Shown piece by piece: positions 7,148-16,418 of a DNA stretch of 64,000 nt; the first letter of the stretch is position 1, and each line of letters starts with the position of its first letter. The DNA is from Thalassospira lucentensis. GTDB lineage: Bacteria; Pseudomonadota; Alphaproteobacteria; Rhodospirillales; Thalassospiraceae. A model generated the notes under the pieces. The model did no database searches. It saw only the letters and a program-made list of their open reading frames with translations, and was not told the origin of the DNA. Made by a program: the position numbers and the translations under genes. The stretch is from positions 1 through 64,000 of the forward strand of contig NZ_LPVY01000022.1 of NCBI RefSeq assembly GCF_001613805.1, given 5' to 3'.

Positions 7148-8731
7148 ATGCTTAGAACCAGAACAAGCCTTGGCGGGATGGTCACAGCCCCGCATCATCT
7201 GGCTGCCCAGGCCGGGCGCGATGTTTTGCGCGATGGCGGCAACGCGGTCGAGGCGATGATTGCGGCGGCCGCCACCATTGCGGTTGTCTATCCGCATATG
7301 AATGCGATTGGCGGGGATGGGTTCTGGCTGATTGCCGAACCGGGCAAGGACCCGGTGGCGATCCGGGCATGCGGCGGGGCGGCAGGCTTGGCAAGCCCGG
7401 AATTTTACCGTGACCTTGGCCATGACAAAATCCCGGCGCGCGGGCCGCTGGCGGCATTGACCGTGGGTGGGGCGATTGGCGGCTGGATGGAGGCCGCAAA
7501 AATCGCCCAGAGACTGGGCGGGACATTGCCCATCGCGCGCCTTGTGGCCGATGCGGTGCATCATGCGCGCACCGGTGTGCCGATTACGAAATCGCAGCAT
7601 GAACTGACGCGTGACAAGCTGCCGGAACTTCTGGGTGCGCCGGGGTATGTTGCGGCCTATGCCGCAAATGGCGTGCCCGAAATTGGTGATGTGTTGAAAC
7701 AGCCGGCCCTTGGCGCAACGCTGGAACGGCTTGGCGCCGTCGGGCTTGATGATTTTTACCGGGGTGATATTGCGCGCGCCAATGCCAAGGGGCTTGAGGC
7801 GGCGGGAAGCCCGCTTCGGCTATCGGATTTTGAAGCCTATCACGCCAAAACCATGACGCCGCTTTCGGTGAAGCTATCAAGCGGCACCGTTTTCAATATG
7901 GTGCCACCAACGCAGGGGGCTGCGTCACTTATGATTCTTGGCCTGTTTGACCGGCTGGGTGTGAAAACGGGCGAGGGATTTGATCATATCCACGGCGTGA
8001 TCGAGGCGACCAAACGCGCCTTTATCAAACGTGATGCCCATATCGGTGATCCGGGCCGGATGGATATTGATCCGATGTCGCTTCTGAGTGATGCGATGCT
8101 GGATGCCGAGGCGGCGAAAATCGATATGAAAACTGCATTGCCCTGGCCGCACATCGCCAAGCCCGGCGATACGATCTGGATGGGGGCGACGGATAAAAAC
8201 GGCACGGTCGTCAGCTACATCCAGAGCATTTTCTGGGAATTCGGATCGGGCGTTGTCGTGCCCGAAACCGGGGTCCTGTGGCAGAACCGCGGGGCGAGCT
8301 TTACACTGCATGACGGTCCCAACCAGCTCGGCCCCGGCCGGTTGCCGTTCCACACACTCAACCCGGCGATGGCACGGCTGAACAACGGTGATGTCCTTAC
8401 ATACGGCACCATGGGGGGCGAGGGGCAGCCGCAAACCCAGGCGGCGGTGTTTACCCGCAATGTCCTGTTCGGACAGGATTTGCAGGCCGCAGTCACGGCA
8501 CCGCGCTGGCTGCTGGGCCGGACATGGGGGGCGGAAACAACGACCCTGAAACTTGAAAACCGGTTTGATCCGGCCCTGATCACGCAGCTTGAAAAAGCCG
8601 GTCATGCGGTCGAAGTCGTCGGTGATTTCGAAGACATGATGGGCCATGCGGGGGGCATTTTGCTGCGCGCCAATGGCGTGATGGAAGGGGCGACCGACCC
8701 GCGGGCGGATGGGGTGGTTGCGGGGCTTTGA
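7148..8731 (+). CDS. gamma-glutamyltransferase-family protein
   Basis: A 527-residue Ntn-hydrolase of the GGT family. The N-terminal part shows AAQAGRDVLRDGGNAVEAMI and the family substrate loop. The usual nucleophile block is represented by GDTIWMGATDKNGTVVSYIQ, where Thr aligns with the catalytic Thr at the large/small subunit junction; it is followed by VLWQNRGASF and TMGGEGQPQTQA. Because the family TTHFS signature is altered to DTIWM, the substrate may not be glutathione; amidases and acylases of this family exist. No export signal is seen. AGGAGG lies a few bases before ATG 7148, against an in-frame start at 7112. It probably processes the compound imported by the upstream TRAP system. 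Confidence 0.82.
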   Translation: MLRTRTSLGGMVTAPHHLAAQAGRDVLRDGGNAVEAMIAAAATIAVVYPHMNAIGGDGFWLIAEPGKDPVAIRACGGAAGLASPEFYRDLGHDKIPARGPLAALTVGGAIGGWMEAAKIAQRLGGTLPIARLVADAVHHARTGVPITKSQHELTRDKLPELLGAPGYVAAYAANGVPEIGDVLKQPALGATLERLGAVGLDDFYRGDIARANAKGLEAAGSPLRLSDFEAYHAKTMTPLSVKLSSGTVFNMVPPTQGAASLMILGLFDRLGVKTGEGFDHIHGVIEATKRAFIKRDAHIGDPGRMDIDPMSLLSDAMLDAEAAKIDMKTALPWPHIAKPGDTIWMGATDKNGTVVSYIQSIFWEFGSGVVVPETGVLWQNRGASFTLHDGPNQLGPGRLPFHTLNPAMARLNNGDVLTYGTMGGEGQPQTQAAVFTRNVLFGQDLQAAVTAPRWLLGRTWGAETTTLKLENRFDPALITQLEKAGHAVEVVGDFEDMMGHAGGILLRANGVMEGATDPRADGVVAGL

Positions 8732-8740
8732 TCATATCAC

Positions 8741-8992
8741 TCAGGCCCTAACAAACCGGTAGGCACTGCCGCGGCGTTCGGCGTGGCCGACGCCGGGATA
8801 GGTCCCGTGATAGCCGAGCATCCTGATTTCTTCCAAGGCGGCGCGATCAAGCAGCATCTGCCGGTTGGCAAGGGCCTGTTCCGGGACTGTGTCAAAGCCG
8901 AAATGCCAAGCGGGATGGGCAAAAAAGATGATCTCGTTTGTGCAGGCATCCCTCCCCATCATTTGCAGGACGGCAAGTCGTTTGGTGTTACT
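8741..8992 (-). pseudogene. remnant of an MBL-fold metallohydrolase (C-terminus only)
   Basis: The reverse strand encodes a continuous stretch ending at 8741 that looks like the last 80 or so residues of a metallo-beta-lactamase-fold hydrolase: NEIIFFAHPAWHFGFDTVP, then RQMLLDRAALEEIRMLGYH, then TYPGVGHAERRGSAYRFV. The last block (YH, PG.GH.ER.G.AYRF) is the family's usual ending. The His-rich catalytic N-terminal half (HxHxDH) is absent; before this stretch lies the intact SDR gene in another frame. It therefore seems to be a truncated leftover rather than a working gene. Confidence 0.55.
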
Positions 8993-9017
8993 GGCATCGG
9001 GGGGAATGCCGCGCGGA

Positions 9018-9827
9018 TCATGCTGGTTCACCTGTTTTGGCAAGGTTGGCATAACGCGGTGCGGGTTGGGCGAGGGACAGGAACGGGGCAATTGCATGGC
9101 GGGCCGTTTCCATGGCATCCCACATCGCCGGATCGGCAAGGGACGGGATGGTGATCAATTCACCCTGATCAAAGCCGGCAAGGGCGGCATCGACCATGTC
9201 ACCGGCATCCATCATCATTTCCGGCGGGATCACGTTGATATCGAGCCCGGCACGTTCGAAAAGTTCGGTGCGGGTAAAGCCCGGAAGAACCGCCTGCATC
9301 TGCACCCCGCGCGGGCCGATTTCAGCGGCAAGGGACTGGGTCAGTGACAGGACGAATGCCTTGCTGGCGCAGTAGGATGCATTGAAACGTTCGGGCATCA
9401 GCGGCACGACCGATGCGATATTGATAATGGCGCCGCGACCGCGATCTACAAAATTGTGGGCGGCGGCAAGTGTCAGCCGGTGCAGGATATCGACATTCAG
9501 AAACACCAGTTGGCGCAGGCTGTCCGGGTCGGAAGCCAGAACATTTGCATTCGGGCCAATACCGGCCGAATTGACAACCAGTGTCAGGTCGTCGCCGGTC
9601 GCGAGCCGGGCTGCGACATTTTCAAGATCGTCATGATTGGTCAAATCCGCCGGAAGGGCCGTGACCGCGACACCGTATTGCGTGGAAAGATCGGTGGCAA
9701 GCTGTTCAAGGCGTCCGGCATTGCGTGCAACAAGCACAAGGTTATAGCCGCGTTTGGCAAGTCGGTCGGCATAAACGGCACCAATGCCCGACGAGGCACC
9801 GGTAACAAGTGCGGTTCCCTTTGACAT
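9018..9827 (-). CDS. short-chain dehydrogenase/reductase
   Basis: A 269-residue NAD(P)-dependent oxidoreductase. The nucleotide-binding motif TGASSGIGAVYA is at residues 9-20, the NSAG element of the family appears as VVNSAGIG, and the active-site Ser and Tyr-x-x-x-Lys occur as INIASVVP and YCASKAF. The substrate cannot be inferred. It sits between a metallohydrolase remnant and an alpha/beta hydrolase on the same strand, in a stretch that seems to have suffered deletions. A GGAG site precedes the start codon. Confidence 0.85.
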   Translation of the reverse strand: MSKGTALVTGASSGIGAVYADRLAKRGYNLVLVARNAGRLEQLATDLSTQYGVAVTALPADLTNHDDLENVAARLATGDDLTLVVNSAGIGPNANVLASDPDSLRQLVFLNVDILHRLTLAAAHNFVDRGRGAIINIASVVPLMPERFNASYCASKAFVLSLTQSLAAEIGPRGVQMQAVLPGFTRTELFERAGLDINVIPPEMMMDAGDMVDAALAGFDQGELITIPSLADPAMWDAMETARHAIAPFLSLAQPAPRYANLAKTGEPA

Positions 9828-9994
9828 GGCGGGCTCCTGCTTCCTGAGGTTTGAAACGATTAATGCGAATTGTCCTTGAAAGGGCGAAGGCAGATCGGGC
9901 CGTTTCCGGGGGATGGATTGGCGGGGGCATCAATCCAGCCCCGGAAAGCGGTTCTGTTCTGCGTAACGGTTCAGGCAATCATCGAAAACGGATG

Positions 9995-10936
9995 TCAGGC
10001 CCGAATGAAATCGAGAACATCCTGATTGAAACGTTCGGTATGGGTTTGCGAAAGGCCGTGATCGGCACCTTCGTAAATTTTCAGAACCGATCCCTTGACG
10101 ATTTTCGAGCTTTCAAGCGCGGATGCGACAATCGGAACGATCTGGTCATCATCGCCATGCACGATCAGGGTGGGTTTATCGATCTTGCGAAGGTCTTCGG
10201 TGTAATCGACTTCGGAAAATTCGCGGATGCAGTCAAGCTGGCCCTTGATGCCGCCCATCATGCCCTGTGCCCAGAAACTTTCGCGCACACCTTCGGAAAT
10301 TTTCGCGCCTTCGCGGTTATAGCCATAGAACGGAATGGTCACATCGCGGAAGAATTGCGACCGGTCTTCAAGCGTGCCCTTGCGAATGCCGTCAAACACG
10401 TCCATTGGCAAGCCGTTGGGGTTTTTATCGGTTTTCAGCATCAGGGGCGGAACCGCGCCGACCAGAACGACCTTTGCAACGCGTTTGGTGCCATGACGAC
10501 CCAGATAGTGCGCCACTTCGCCGCCGCCGGTCGAATGGCCGATCATGATCAGGTCCTTCAGGTCCAGATAGTCGATCAGTTCGGCCAGATCATCGGCATA
10601 CTGGTCCATATTGTTGCCATCCCAAGTCTGGGTGGAACGGCCGTGGCTGCGGCGGTCATGGGCGATTACGCGATATCCCTGCTGGCCAAAAAACACCATC
10701 TGGGCATCCCATGCATCGGCCGATAGCGGCCAGCCATGAGAAAACAGGATCGGCTGACCCTTGCCCCAGTCCTTGTAGAAAATTTCGGTGCCATCCTTGG
10801 TTTTGATAAACGACATGCTCTGTACTCCTGATTTTGTCGGGTTCGGATTGGTTGCGGCAAAGGACATTTTGGGAAGTTCGTTGGCCACGACGGCCGACCC
10901 GCCCGCCAAAAGAAGATTTCGCCGTGATATTTCCAT
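9995..10936 (-). CDS. alpha/beta hydrolase (non-heme chloroperoxidase-like), possible Tat signal
   Basis: The catalytic core has the alpha/beta-hydrolase landmarks: [14 protein letters not shown] (oxyanion region), [11 protein letters not shown], the nucleophile elbow [14 protein letters not shown] (acid) and GADHGLS (His). This subgroup includes cofactor-free chloroperoxidases and arylesterases. From ATG 10936 the 313-residue protein has a Tat-like leader ([16 protein letters not shown]). An alternative ATG at 10816 starts right at the core ([11 protein letters not shown]) and has a strong AGGAG six bases upstream, whereas 10936 has no clear site. The cytoplasmic short form may therefore be the real product; the upstream segment overlaps the end of a pseudogene. 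Confidence 0.8.
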   Translation of the reverse strand: MEISRRNLLLAGGSAVVANELPKMSFAATNPNPTKSGVQSMSFIKTKDGTEIFYKDWGKGQPILFSHGWPLSADAWDAQMVFFGQQGYRVIAHDRRSHGRSTQTWDGNNMDQYADDLAELIDYLDLKDLIMIGHSTGGGEVAHYLGRHGTKRVAKVVLVGAVPPLMLKTDKNPNGLPMDVFDGIRKGTLEDRSQFFRDVTIPFYGYNREGAKISEGVRESFWAQGMMGGIKGQLDCIREFSEVDYTEDLRKIDKPTLIVHGDDDQIVPIVASALESSKIVKGSVLKIYEGADHGLSQTHTERFNQDVLDFIRA

Positions 10937-10949
10937 CGAAAACGCATTT

Positions 10950-11348
10950 GACTGTTCGTTTTGCCAATCCACCCGGGCCGACAATGGTCAGCAGCCTGGA
11001 GACGGGCAGCCGTTTTGTCGGGTTTTCATCCCGTTGATTGCGAACAGAAGCCGGCGACAAAGGCCTTGGCATGGCCATAGGATGGCGGGGCGGGGTTGCA
11101 TCGGATGTCGGCGTAGTGATGTTATCGGCGGGTGAATTGTTGCCTTGATTGCTGGCTGACGATCCTGTGCCGTGTTGCAGCGTTGCAATGAGGATGTATC
11201 CGCGTCCGGGAATATTGCTGATGAAGCCCGATGCCTGTTTAGTGGCTTCCATTGCCCTGCTGCCAACAGGCACGGCTTTGCCATCGCGCAAAAGAGCACG
11301 TCGGGCAGGCAAGAACGTGAAGGGGCCGAATGAAAGCTCTTCTTCCAC
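10950..11348 (-). pseudogene. degenerate winged-helix/ATPase transcription regulator with internal deletion
   Basis: The reading frame starts like an OmpR-type winged-helix regulator (FGPFTFLPARRALLRDGKAV, then VGSRAMEA). It jumps directly to the end of that domain (NIPGRGYILIA), so the helix-turn-helix core of about 45 residues is missing. After a linker comes [16 protein letters not shown], a damaged P-loop (the family has GPGGIGKTT). The ATPase and helical C-terminal domains are absent and the frame runs into the hydrolase gene. Regulators of this CadC/ATPase type often sit beside such hydrolases, so a deletion probably removed most of the gene. Confidence 0.6.
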
Positions 11349-11520
11349 GCAACGATCACCCTGCGGACATTCCGCGAGGTGTGCCTCCAGATGGGTTTCT
11401 CAAATGGAATGACTATAAGGTATCACAAAAGTTGTTTTACACCAGCGCGTTATTGCGCTGCGTCATACAACTTTCGATGATATTTTGATGACCATGAGCC
11501 GGAGGCAGCAGCTGTCTTTG

Positions 11521-12540
11521 TTAGGAGAATTCCCACTCGATCACGTGCTTATATGTCTCGCCCGGATTGAGCCACGGGCTTGGGAAGTCCGGGCGGTTGG
11601 GGCTGTCGGGGAAGGTTTGGGGTTCAAGGGCGATGCCGCTGGATTTGTGGAGGCTTTTGCCGTCGGGCATTTTCATCGCATCGGTGAAATGCTGCGATAG
11701 GTAGAATTGCAATCCGGCCTCGGTCGAGAACAGTTTCATCGTCCGGCCGCTATCGGGATCGGACAGGGTTGCGATCTGTTTAAGCGGTCCGCGCGCGCCA
11801 TTGAGGCAGAAATTGTGATCAAAGCCCTGATCGGCATTCAGAAGGTTCTGTGCGATCACGGCGGGGTTTCGGAAATCATAGCTGGTTCCGGCAACGTCGC
11901 GGCGCCCGGCAAGCGGGATCAGGCGATCATCAATCGGAAGATAGGCATCGGCATTGATTTGCAGGATATGCAGGGCCGCGCATTTATCAAACCGCCCTGT
12001 CAGGTTCCAATAGGCGTGGCTGGTCATATTGACCGGGCAGGTCTGATCGCAGGTTGCCGTGATTTCAAGGCGCAGGCGATTTTCAGCGACAATCGAATAG
12101 GTCGCGGTGGCCGAGAAATTCCCCGGATATCCCTGATCGCCATCAGGGCTTTCGAGGTGGAACGCGATTTTGTGATCAGAGTTTTGCGTAACCGACCAGT
12201 CGTGTCGATCAAAGCCGGTGATGCCGCCATGCAGGTGTGTGGGGCCTTCATTGGCGGCCAGTGTCACCCGGTCACCATTCGGGGCGATATAGGCCGAATT
12301 GGCGATGCGGTTGGCATAGCGCCCGCAGACCGCGCCGATATAGCTGTCATGGGTGGCGTAGGCATCATCATCGGGCAGGCCGACAGTGATATTGGTTTCC
12401 GTGCCGTCGTCATTACGCAGCCAAAGCGCCCGGATACGCGCCCCATAGGGGGATAGCAGGATTCGCATTTTTGCGGTCCTGATTTGCAGGGTTCCTGCCG
12501 GTGCCGGGTTCATCGGGATTGCTGTCGGGTTTTTCGACAT
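11521..12540 (-). CDS. galM: aldose 1-epimerase (galactose mutarotase family)
   Basis: A 339-residue enzyme that interconverts alpha and beta anomers of aldoses. Family landmarks are present: GRYANRIANS, the substrate-binding His in THLHGG, the catalytic His in TSHAYWNL, the DHNFCLNG loop and the catalytic Glu region IALEPQTFPDSPNRPDFPS near the C-terminus. No signal peptide. It is divergent from the sugar ABC importer, with a 178-base shared promoter region, so it probably prepares the imported sugar for the 1-dehydrogenase encoded downstream, which acts on one anomer. Confidence 0.9.
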   Translation of the reverse strand: MSKNPTAIPMNPAPAGTLQIRTAKMRILLSPYGARIRALWLRNDDGTETNITVGLPDDDAYATHDSYIGAVCGRYANRIANSAYIAPNGDRVTLAANEGPTHLHGGITGFDRHDWSVTQNSDHKIAFHLESPDGDQGYPGNFSATATYSIVAENRLRLEITATCDQTCPVNMTSHAYWNLTGRFDKCAALHILQINADAYLPIDDRLIPLAGRRDVAGTSYDFRNPAVIAQNLLNADQGFDHNFCLNGARGPLKQIATLSDPDSGRTMKLFSTEAGLQFYLSQHFTDAMKMPDGKSLHKSSGIALEPQTFPDSPNRPDFPSPWLNPGETYKHVIEWEFS

Positions 12541-12663
12541 GTCGCCTCATTTTATCTGCAAATAGCTGTTTTATTTAGACTTTGCGGTTTTTTCATCCGC
12601 TGTCAACCACGCTTTCTACGCGAAAGTGGGGAGGCGCATTTAGGCCGTTGAGTTCCTTCAAAT

Positions 12664-12682
12664 CATATTGTATTACTATATG
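12664..12682. promoter_or_regulatory. 19-base palindrome upstream of the sugar importer
   Basis: CATAT-t-GTA-t-TAC-t-ATATG is symmetric at every paired position. It lies 36 bases before the binding-protein start, where a repressor would block transcription. The locus regulator (GntR/FCD at 17811) is one candidate binder; its own promoter has a different CATAT/ATATG palindrome. Confidence 0.6.
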
Positions 12683-12718
12683 GCTTTTAGCAATAAAACA
12701 GCCTTTAGGGAGGAAATA

Positions 12719-13669
12719 ATGAAAAGTCTCAAGCAGCTTGCAGTTTCGACGGCAGCACTCGGTGTTGCACTTGGTCTGTCCTTTGCGGCACAGGCCGAAA
12801 TGATGATCGGCTTTTCGCAGATCGGGTCGGAAAGCGGCTGGCGTACGTCCGAGACGGAATCAATCAAGGCCGAAGCGGAAAAGCGCGGCATTGATCTGAA
12901 ATTCTCGGATGCGCAGCAGAAACAGGAAAACCAGATCAAGGCAGTCCGTTCCTTCATCGCCCAGGGCGTTGATGGCATTCTGCTGGCACCGGTTGTTGAA
13001 ACCGGCTGGGATCAGGTGCTTCAGGAAGCCAAGGATGCCGGTATTCCCGTCGTTCTGGTCGACCGTGGGGTTGCGGCCGATGAAAGCCTGTATCTGACCA
13101 AGGTTGCATCCGACTTCGTGGTGGAAGGCGCGCTTGCAGCCGCATGGCTTGCAGCGGAAACCAACGGCGTTTGTGATGTTGTCGAGCTGCAGGGCACTGT
13201 TGGCTCGTCGGCTGCCAATGACCGCAAGGAAGGTTTTGAGTCCGTTGTCGGCAACTTCCCGGGCATCAGCATCATCCGTTCCCAGTCGGGTGATTTCACC
13301 CGTTCGGGCGGCAAGGAAGTCATGGAAAGCTTCCTGAAAGCCGAAGATGGCGGCAAGAACATCTGTGCGGTTTATGCGCATAACGATGACATGGCGCTCG
13401 GTGCGGTGCAGGCGATCAAGGAAGCCGGTCTGAACCCGGGGGATGACATCCTGATCGTATCGATCGATGCGGTTCCTGATATCTTCAAGGCGATGGCCGA
13501 TGGCGATACCAATGCCACCATCGAGCTGAACCCGCATCTGGGCGCACCGGCCTTTGACGCGATCAAGGCATCCATGGATGGCCAGGAAGTGCCGAAATGG
13601 ATCAAGGCCAATGGTCCGCTTTATCTGCCTGATACCGCTGCCGAAGAATACAAAATGCGCAGCAAGTAA
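12719..13669 (+). CDS. ytfQ: sugar ABC transporter substrate-binding protein (YtfQ-like)
   Basis: A 316-residue periplasmic sugar receptor of the type I (LacI-like) fold. It has a Sec signal ending at AAQA, then MMIGFSQIGSESGWRTSET, the YtfQ/galactofuranose-receptor signature, followed by QENQIKAVRSFIAQGVDGI, PVVLVDRG, ELQGTVGSSAANDRKEGF and CAVYAHNDDMALGAVQAI. E. coli YtfQ binds galactofuranose; here galactose, galactofuranose or arabinose are all plausible. ATG 12719 follows AGGGAGGA. It leads the operon with an ATPase and two permeases, the same composition as ytfQRT-yjfF. Confidence 0.88.
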   Translation: MKSLKQLAVSTAALGVALGLSFAAQAEMMIGFSQIGSESGWRTSETESIKAEAEKRGIDLKFSDAQQKQENQIKAVRSFIAQGVDGILLAPVVETGWDQVLQEAKDAGIPVVLVDRGVAADESLYLTKVASDFVVEGALAAAWLAAETNGVCDVVELQGTVGSSAANDRKEGFESVVGNFPGISIIRSQSGDFTRSGGKEVMESFLKAEDGGKNICAVYAHNDDMALGAVQAIKEAGLNPGDDILIVSIDAVPDIFKAMADGDTNATIELNPHLGAPAFDAIKASMDGQEVPKWIKANGPLYLPDTAAEEYKMRSK

Positions 13670-13678
13670 GGCCGTTGT

Positions 13679-13710
13679 CCGCAACCGTGCGCCTTACCGT
13701 GCGGTTGGGG
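13679..13710 (+). other. hairpin between the receptor and ATPase genes
   Basis: CCGCAACCG pairs with CGGTTGGGG (one mismatch) in the 173-base gap after the receptor gene. There is no T-run, so it most likely stabilises the receptor message or partly limits read-through, raising receptor over ATPase. Confidence 0.45.
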
Positions 13711-13842
13711 TGACGCAACTGGCGTGATGTCTGAACGCATCCCCGTCTGATGGCGGGGGTGCGTTTGGACGCATCCGGGCATGAATTTCGTGCCGTGTAT
13801 GATGTGTCAAAGCCAGTGAACATAAAGGGAGAGGGGCTATCC

Positions 13843-15348
13843 ATGTCTGAGAAGACGCAATCCGTGCTGTCAGTACGCGGGGCGGGAAAGTTTTTTCCCG
13901 GCGTCAAAGCCTTGCAGGATGTCGATTTCGATTTGCAATCCGGTGAAATTCACGCGCTTCTGGGTGAAAACGGTGCCGGGAAATCGACCCTGATCAAGGT
14001 GATTACCGGGGTTCATCCGCGCGATGCCGGTACGGTCCTGCTTGACGGGCAGGAAATCCATCCAAACCATCCGGGCGACGCACAGGCGCTTGGCATTTCG
14101 ACGGTTTATCAGGAAGTGAACCTGGTTCCCACGCTGTCGGTTGCCGAAAACCTGATGCTGGAACGCCAGACTTTGAAATTCGGGTTTATTTCGTGGAAGA
14201 AAACCGAAAGCGACGCCAAGGCTGCACTTGAAACGCTGGGGCTTGATATTGATGTCAACCGGCCGCTGGGTTCCTATTCGGTGGCGATCCAGCAATTGGT
14301 CGCGATTGCACGTGCGGTGGCACTGGATGCGCGGGTTCTGATCCTTGACGAACCAACCGCAAGCCTTGATGCCGAGGAAATCCGCACCCTGTTTCGCATC
14401 ATGAACGAACTGCGTGCCAAGGGGCTTGGCATTGTGTTTGTCACCCATTTCCTGGATCAGGTTTACGCGATCACGGACCGCATCACGGTTTTGCGCAACG
14501 GGCGGCTTGTTGGCACGTTTGTGACCAAAGAACTGGCGCAGATTGACCTTATCAATCACATGCTGGGCCGGGAACTGGCCGAAGTCAGTTCGCATCGCCA
14601 TCAGGATGAAAGCAATTTCACCGGCAAGGGCCGCCAGATCCAGATCAAGAATCTGGGCAAGAAGCGCGTGCTGGAGCCCGTGACGCTTGACCTTTCGGGC
14701 GGCGAGATTGTCGGTCTGGCCGGGCTTCTGGGGTCGGGCCGGACGGAGCTTTCGGAGCTTATTTTCGGGGCGAAAAAGGCCGATAGCGGTCTTGTGTTCC
14801 TTGACGGCGAGCCAGTGATGCTGCGATCCCCCCGCCATGCGATCCGGTCGGGTTTCGGGCTTTGCCCCGAGGACCGCAAACAGGATGGTATTGTGGCGGA
14901 GCTTAGCGTGCGTGAAAATATCATGCTGGCCCTTCAGGGGCGGCGGGGCTGGCTGCGCCCGATTGCACGCGCCGAGCAGCAGAAAACCGCCGATGAGATG
15001 ATCAAGGCGCTGGGGATTGCGACACCGGACAGCGAAAAGCCTGTCGGGCAACTGAGCGGTGGCAATCAGCAGAAGGTCATTCTGGCGCGCTGGCTGGTGT
15101 CCAAGCCGATTTTCCTTATTCTTGACGAGCCGACACGCGGCATTGATGTGGGCGCGCATGCCGATATCATCAAGCTGATCAAGGAGCTTTGTGACGAGGG
15201 GCTGGCCCTGCTGGTGGCGTCATCCGAGCTTGAGGAAATCGTTGCCTTTGCCGACCGGGTGGCGGTGATGCGCGACCGCCAAAAGGTTTCCGAACTGACG
15301 GGTGCCGAAATCACGCAGGACAGGATCATCGAGGCGATTGCACGATGA
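13843..15348 (+). CDS. ytfR: sugar ABC transporter ATPase with two ABC domains (YtfR-like)
   Basis: The 501-residue protein has two fused ABC ATPase domains. Domain 1: Walker A GENGAGKSTL, Walker B LILDEPTASLD, switch His in VTHFLDQ. Domain 2: GLLGSGRTEL in place of a canonical Walker A, signature LSGGNQQK, and LILDEPTRGIDVGAH. This asymmetry is normal for the sugar (RbsA/MglA/YtfR) class. It drives import through the two permeases that follow. ATG 13843 begins the domain; an earlier in-frame start at 13750 would add residues without homology. The stop overlaps the next start (ATGA). Confidence 0.9.
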   Translation: MSEKTQSVLSVRGAGKFFPGVKALQDVDFDLQSGEIHALLGENGAGKSTLIKVITGVHPRDAGTVLLDGQEIHPNHPGDAQALGISTVYQEVNLVPTLSVAENLMLERQTLKFGFISWKKTESDAKAALETLGLDIDVNRPLGSYSVAIQQLVAIARAVALDARVLILDEPTASLDAEEIRTLFRIMNELRAKGLGIVFVTHFLDQVYAITDRITVLRNGRLVGTFVTKELAQIDLINHMLGRELAEVSSHRHQDESNFTGKGRQIQIKNLGKKRVLEPVTLDLSGGEIVGLAGLLGSGRTELSELIFGAKKADSGLVFLDGEPVMLRSPRHAIRSGFGLCPEDRKQDGIVAELSVRENIMLALQGRRGWLRPIARAEQQKTADEMIKALGIATPDSEKPVGQLSGGNQQKVILARWLVSKPIFLILDEPTRGIDVGAHADIIKLIKELCDEGLALLVASSELEEIVAFADRVAVMRDRQKVSELTGAEITQDRIIEAIAR

Positions 15349-16418
15349 CCAGCTTGCAGGACAAAAAGAAATTACGGGAAAGCAGCGCCATGTCTGCATC
15401 TTCTTTGCTGAGCCGGCAATGGTTTGGCCCGGTGGCGGCCCTTGTGCTGATCATTCTGGGTATCGGGATCATATCGCCGGACTTTTTTGATATTCGCATT
15501 GTTGACGGGCATCTTTACGGGTCGCTTGTTGATGTGGTGCATCGCGGCGCATCGACAGCCCTTGTGGCGGTCGGCATGGCGGTGGTCATCGGCACGCGGG
15601 GCATTGATCTTTCGGTCGGATCGGTGATTGCGATTTCGGCCGCGGTGATGGCGGTTCTGATCCGTGATACCGATCTGCATCCGGCGGTCATCATCCTGGC
15701 CGCCCTTGGCGCCGGGGTGCTGTGCGGGCTGTGGAACGGGATGCTGGTGGCCTATCTTGATATCCAGCCGATCATCGCGACCCTGATCCTGATGGTGGCC
15801 GGGCGCGGGATTGCGCAGATGATCACTGATGGGCAGATCGTGACCTTCCACGGGGCGTTTTTCGAAGGGATTGGCAGCGGTTATCTGCTGGGCATTCCGT
15901 GGCGGGTGATCATTGCTGCGGTGGTGATTGGGGCGCTTTACGGCGTGATGCGCAAAACAGCCCTTGGCCTGTTTGTTGAATCGGTTGGCGGCAATGCACG
16001 CGCCAGCCGACTTGCGGGTATTGATGCGCGCGGGATCAAGCTTCTGGCCTATGCGATTTCGGGGCTGTGTGCGGCTTTTGCCGGGATCATTATTGCGGCT
16101 GATATCCGCGGCGCGGATGCCAATAATGCCGGGCTGTGGCTTGAACTGGATGCCATTCTGGCGGTGGTGATCGGGGGCGCGTCGCTGATGGGCGGGCGGT
16201 TCTTTATCGGCATGACGGTGATCGGGGTTCTGATCATTCAGTCGCTGACCACGGGCATTTTGCTGTCGGGTTTGCCGTCGCAATATACCCTGATCGTCAA
16301 GGCGGCGGTGGTGATGGTGGTTCTGCTGGTGCAGGCGCCGAAATCCCGCGAACTGGCGGGCAAGGCGTGGGAAAAGATCGGCAGCCGGAAGGTGCGGGGG
16401 AATTCCGATGAAAATTAA
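15345..16418 (+). CDS. ytfT: sugar ABC transporter permease (YtfT-like)
   Basis: A 357-residue inner-membrane protein of the BPD_transp_2 family with about ten hydrophobic segments. Landmarks: AVGMAVVIGTRGIDLSVGSV near residue 80, LCGLWNGMLVAYLDIQPIIA, SVGGNARASRLAGIDARGIK (the coupling region) and VVIGGASLMGGRFF. It starts in the ATGA overlap with the ATPase gene; a later ATG at 15390 is possible. It overlaps the next permease by 11 bases and should form a heterodimer with it. Confidence 0.9.
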   Translation: MTSLQDKKKLRESSAMSASSLLSRQWFGPVAALVLIILGIGIISPDFFDIRIVDGHLYGSLVDVVHRGASTALVAVGMAVVIGTRGIDLSVGSVIAISAAVMAVLIRDTDLHPAVIILAALGAGVLCGLWNGMLVAYLDIQPIIATLILMVAGRGIAQMITDGQIVTFHGAFFEGIGSGYLLGIPWRVIIAAVVIGALYGVMRKTALGLFVESVGGNARASRLAGIDARGIKLLAYAISGLCAAFAGIIIAADIRGADANNAGLWLELDAILAVVIGGASLMGGRFFIGMTVIGVLIIQSLTTGILLSGLPSQYTLIVKAAVVMVVLLVQAPKSRELAGKAWEKIGSRKVRGNSDEN

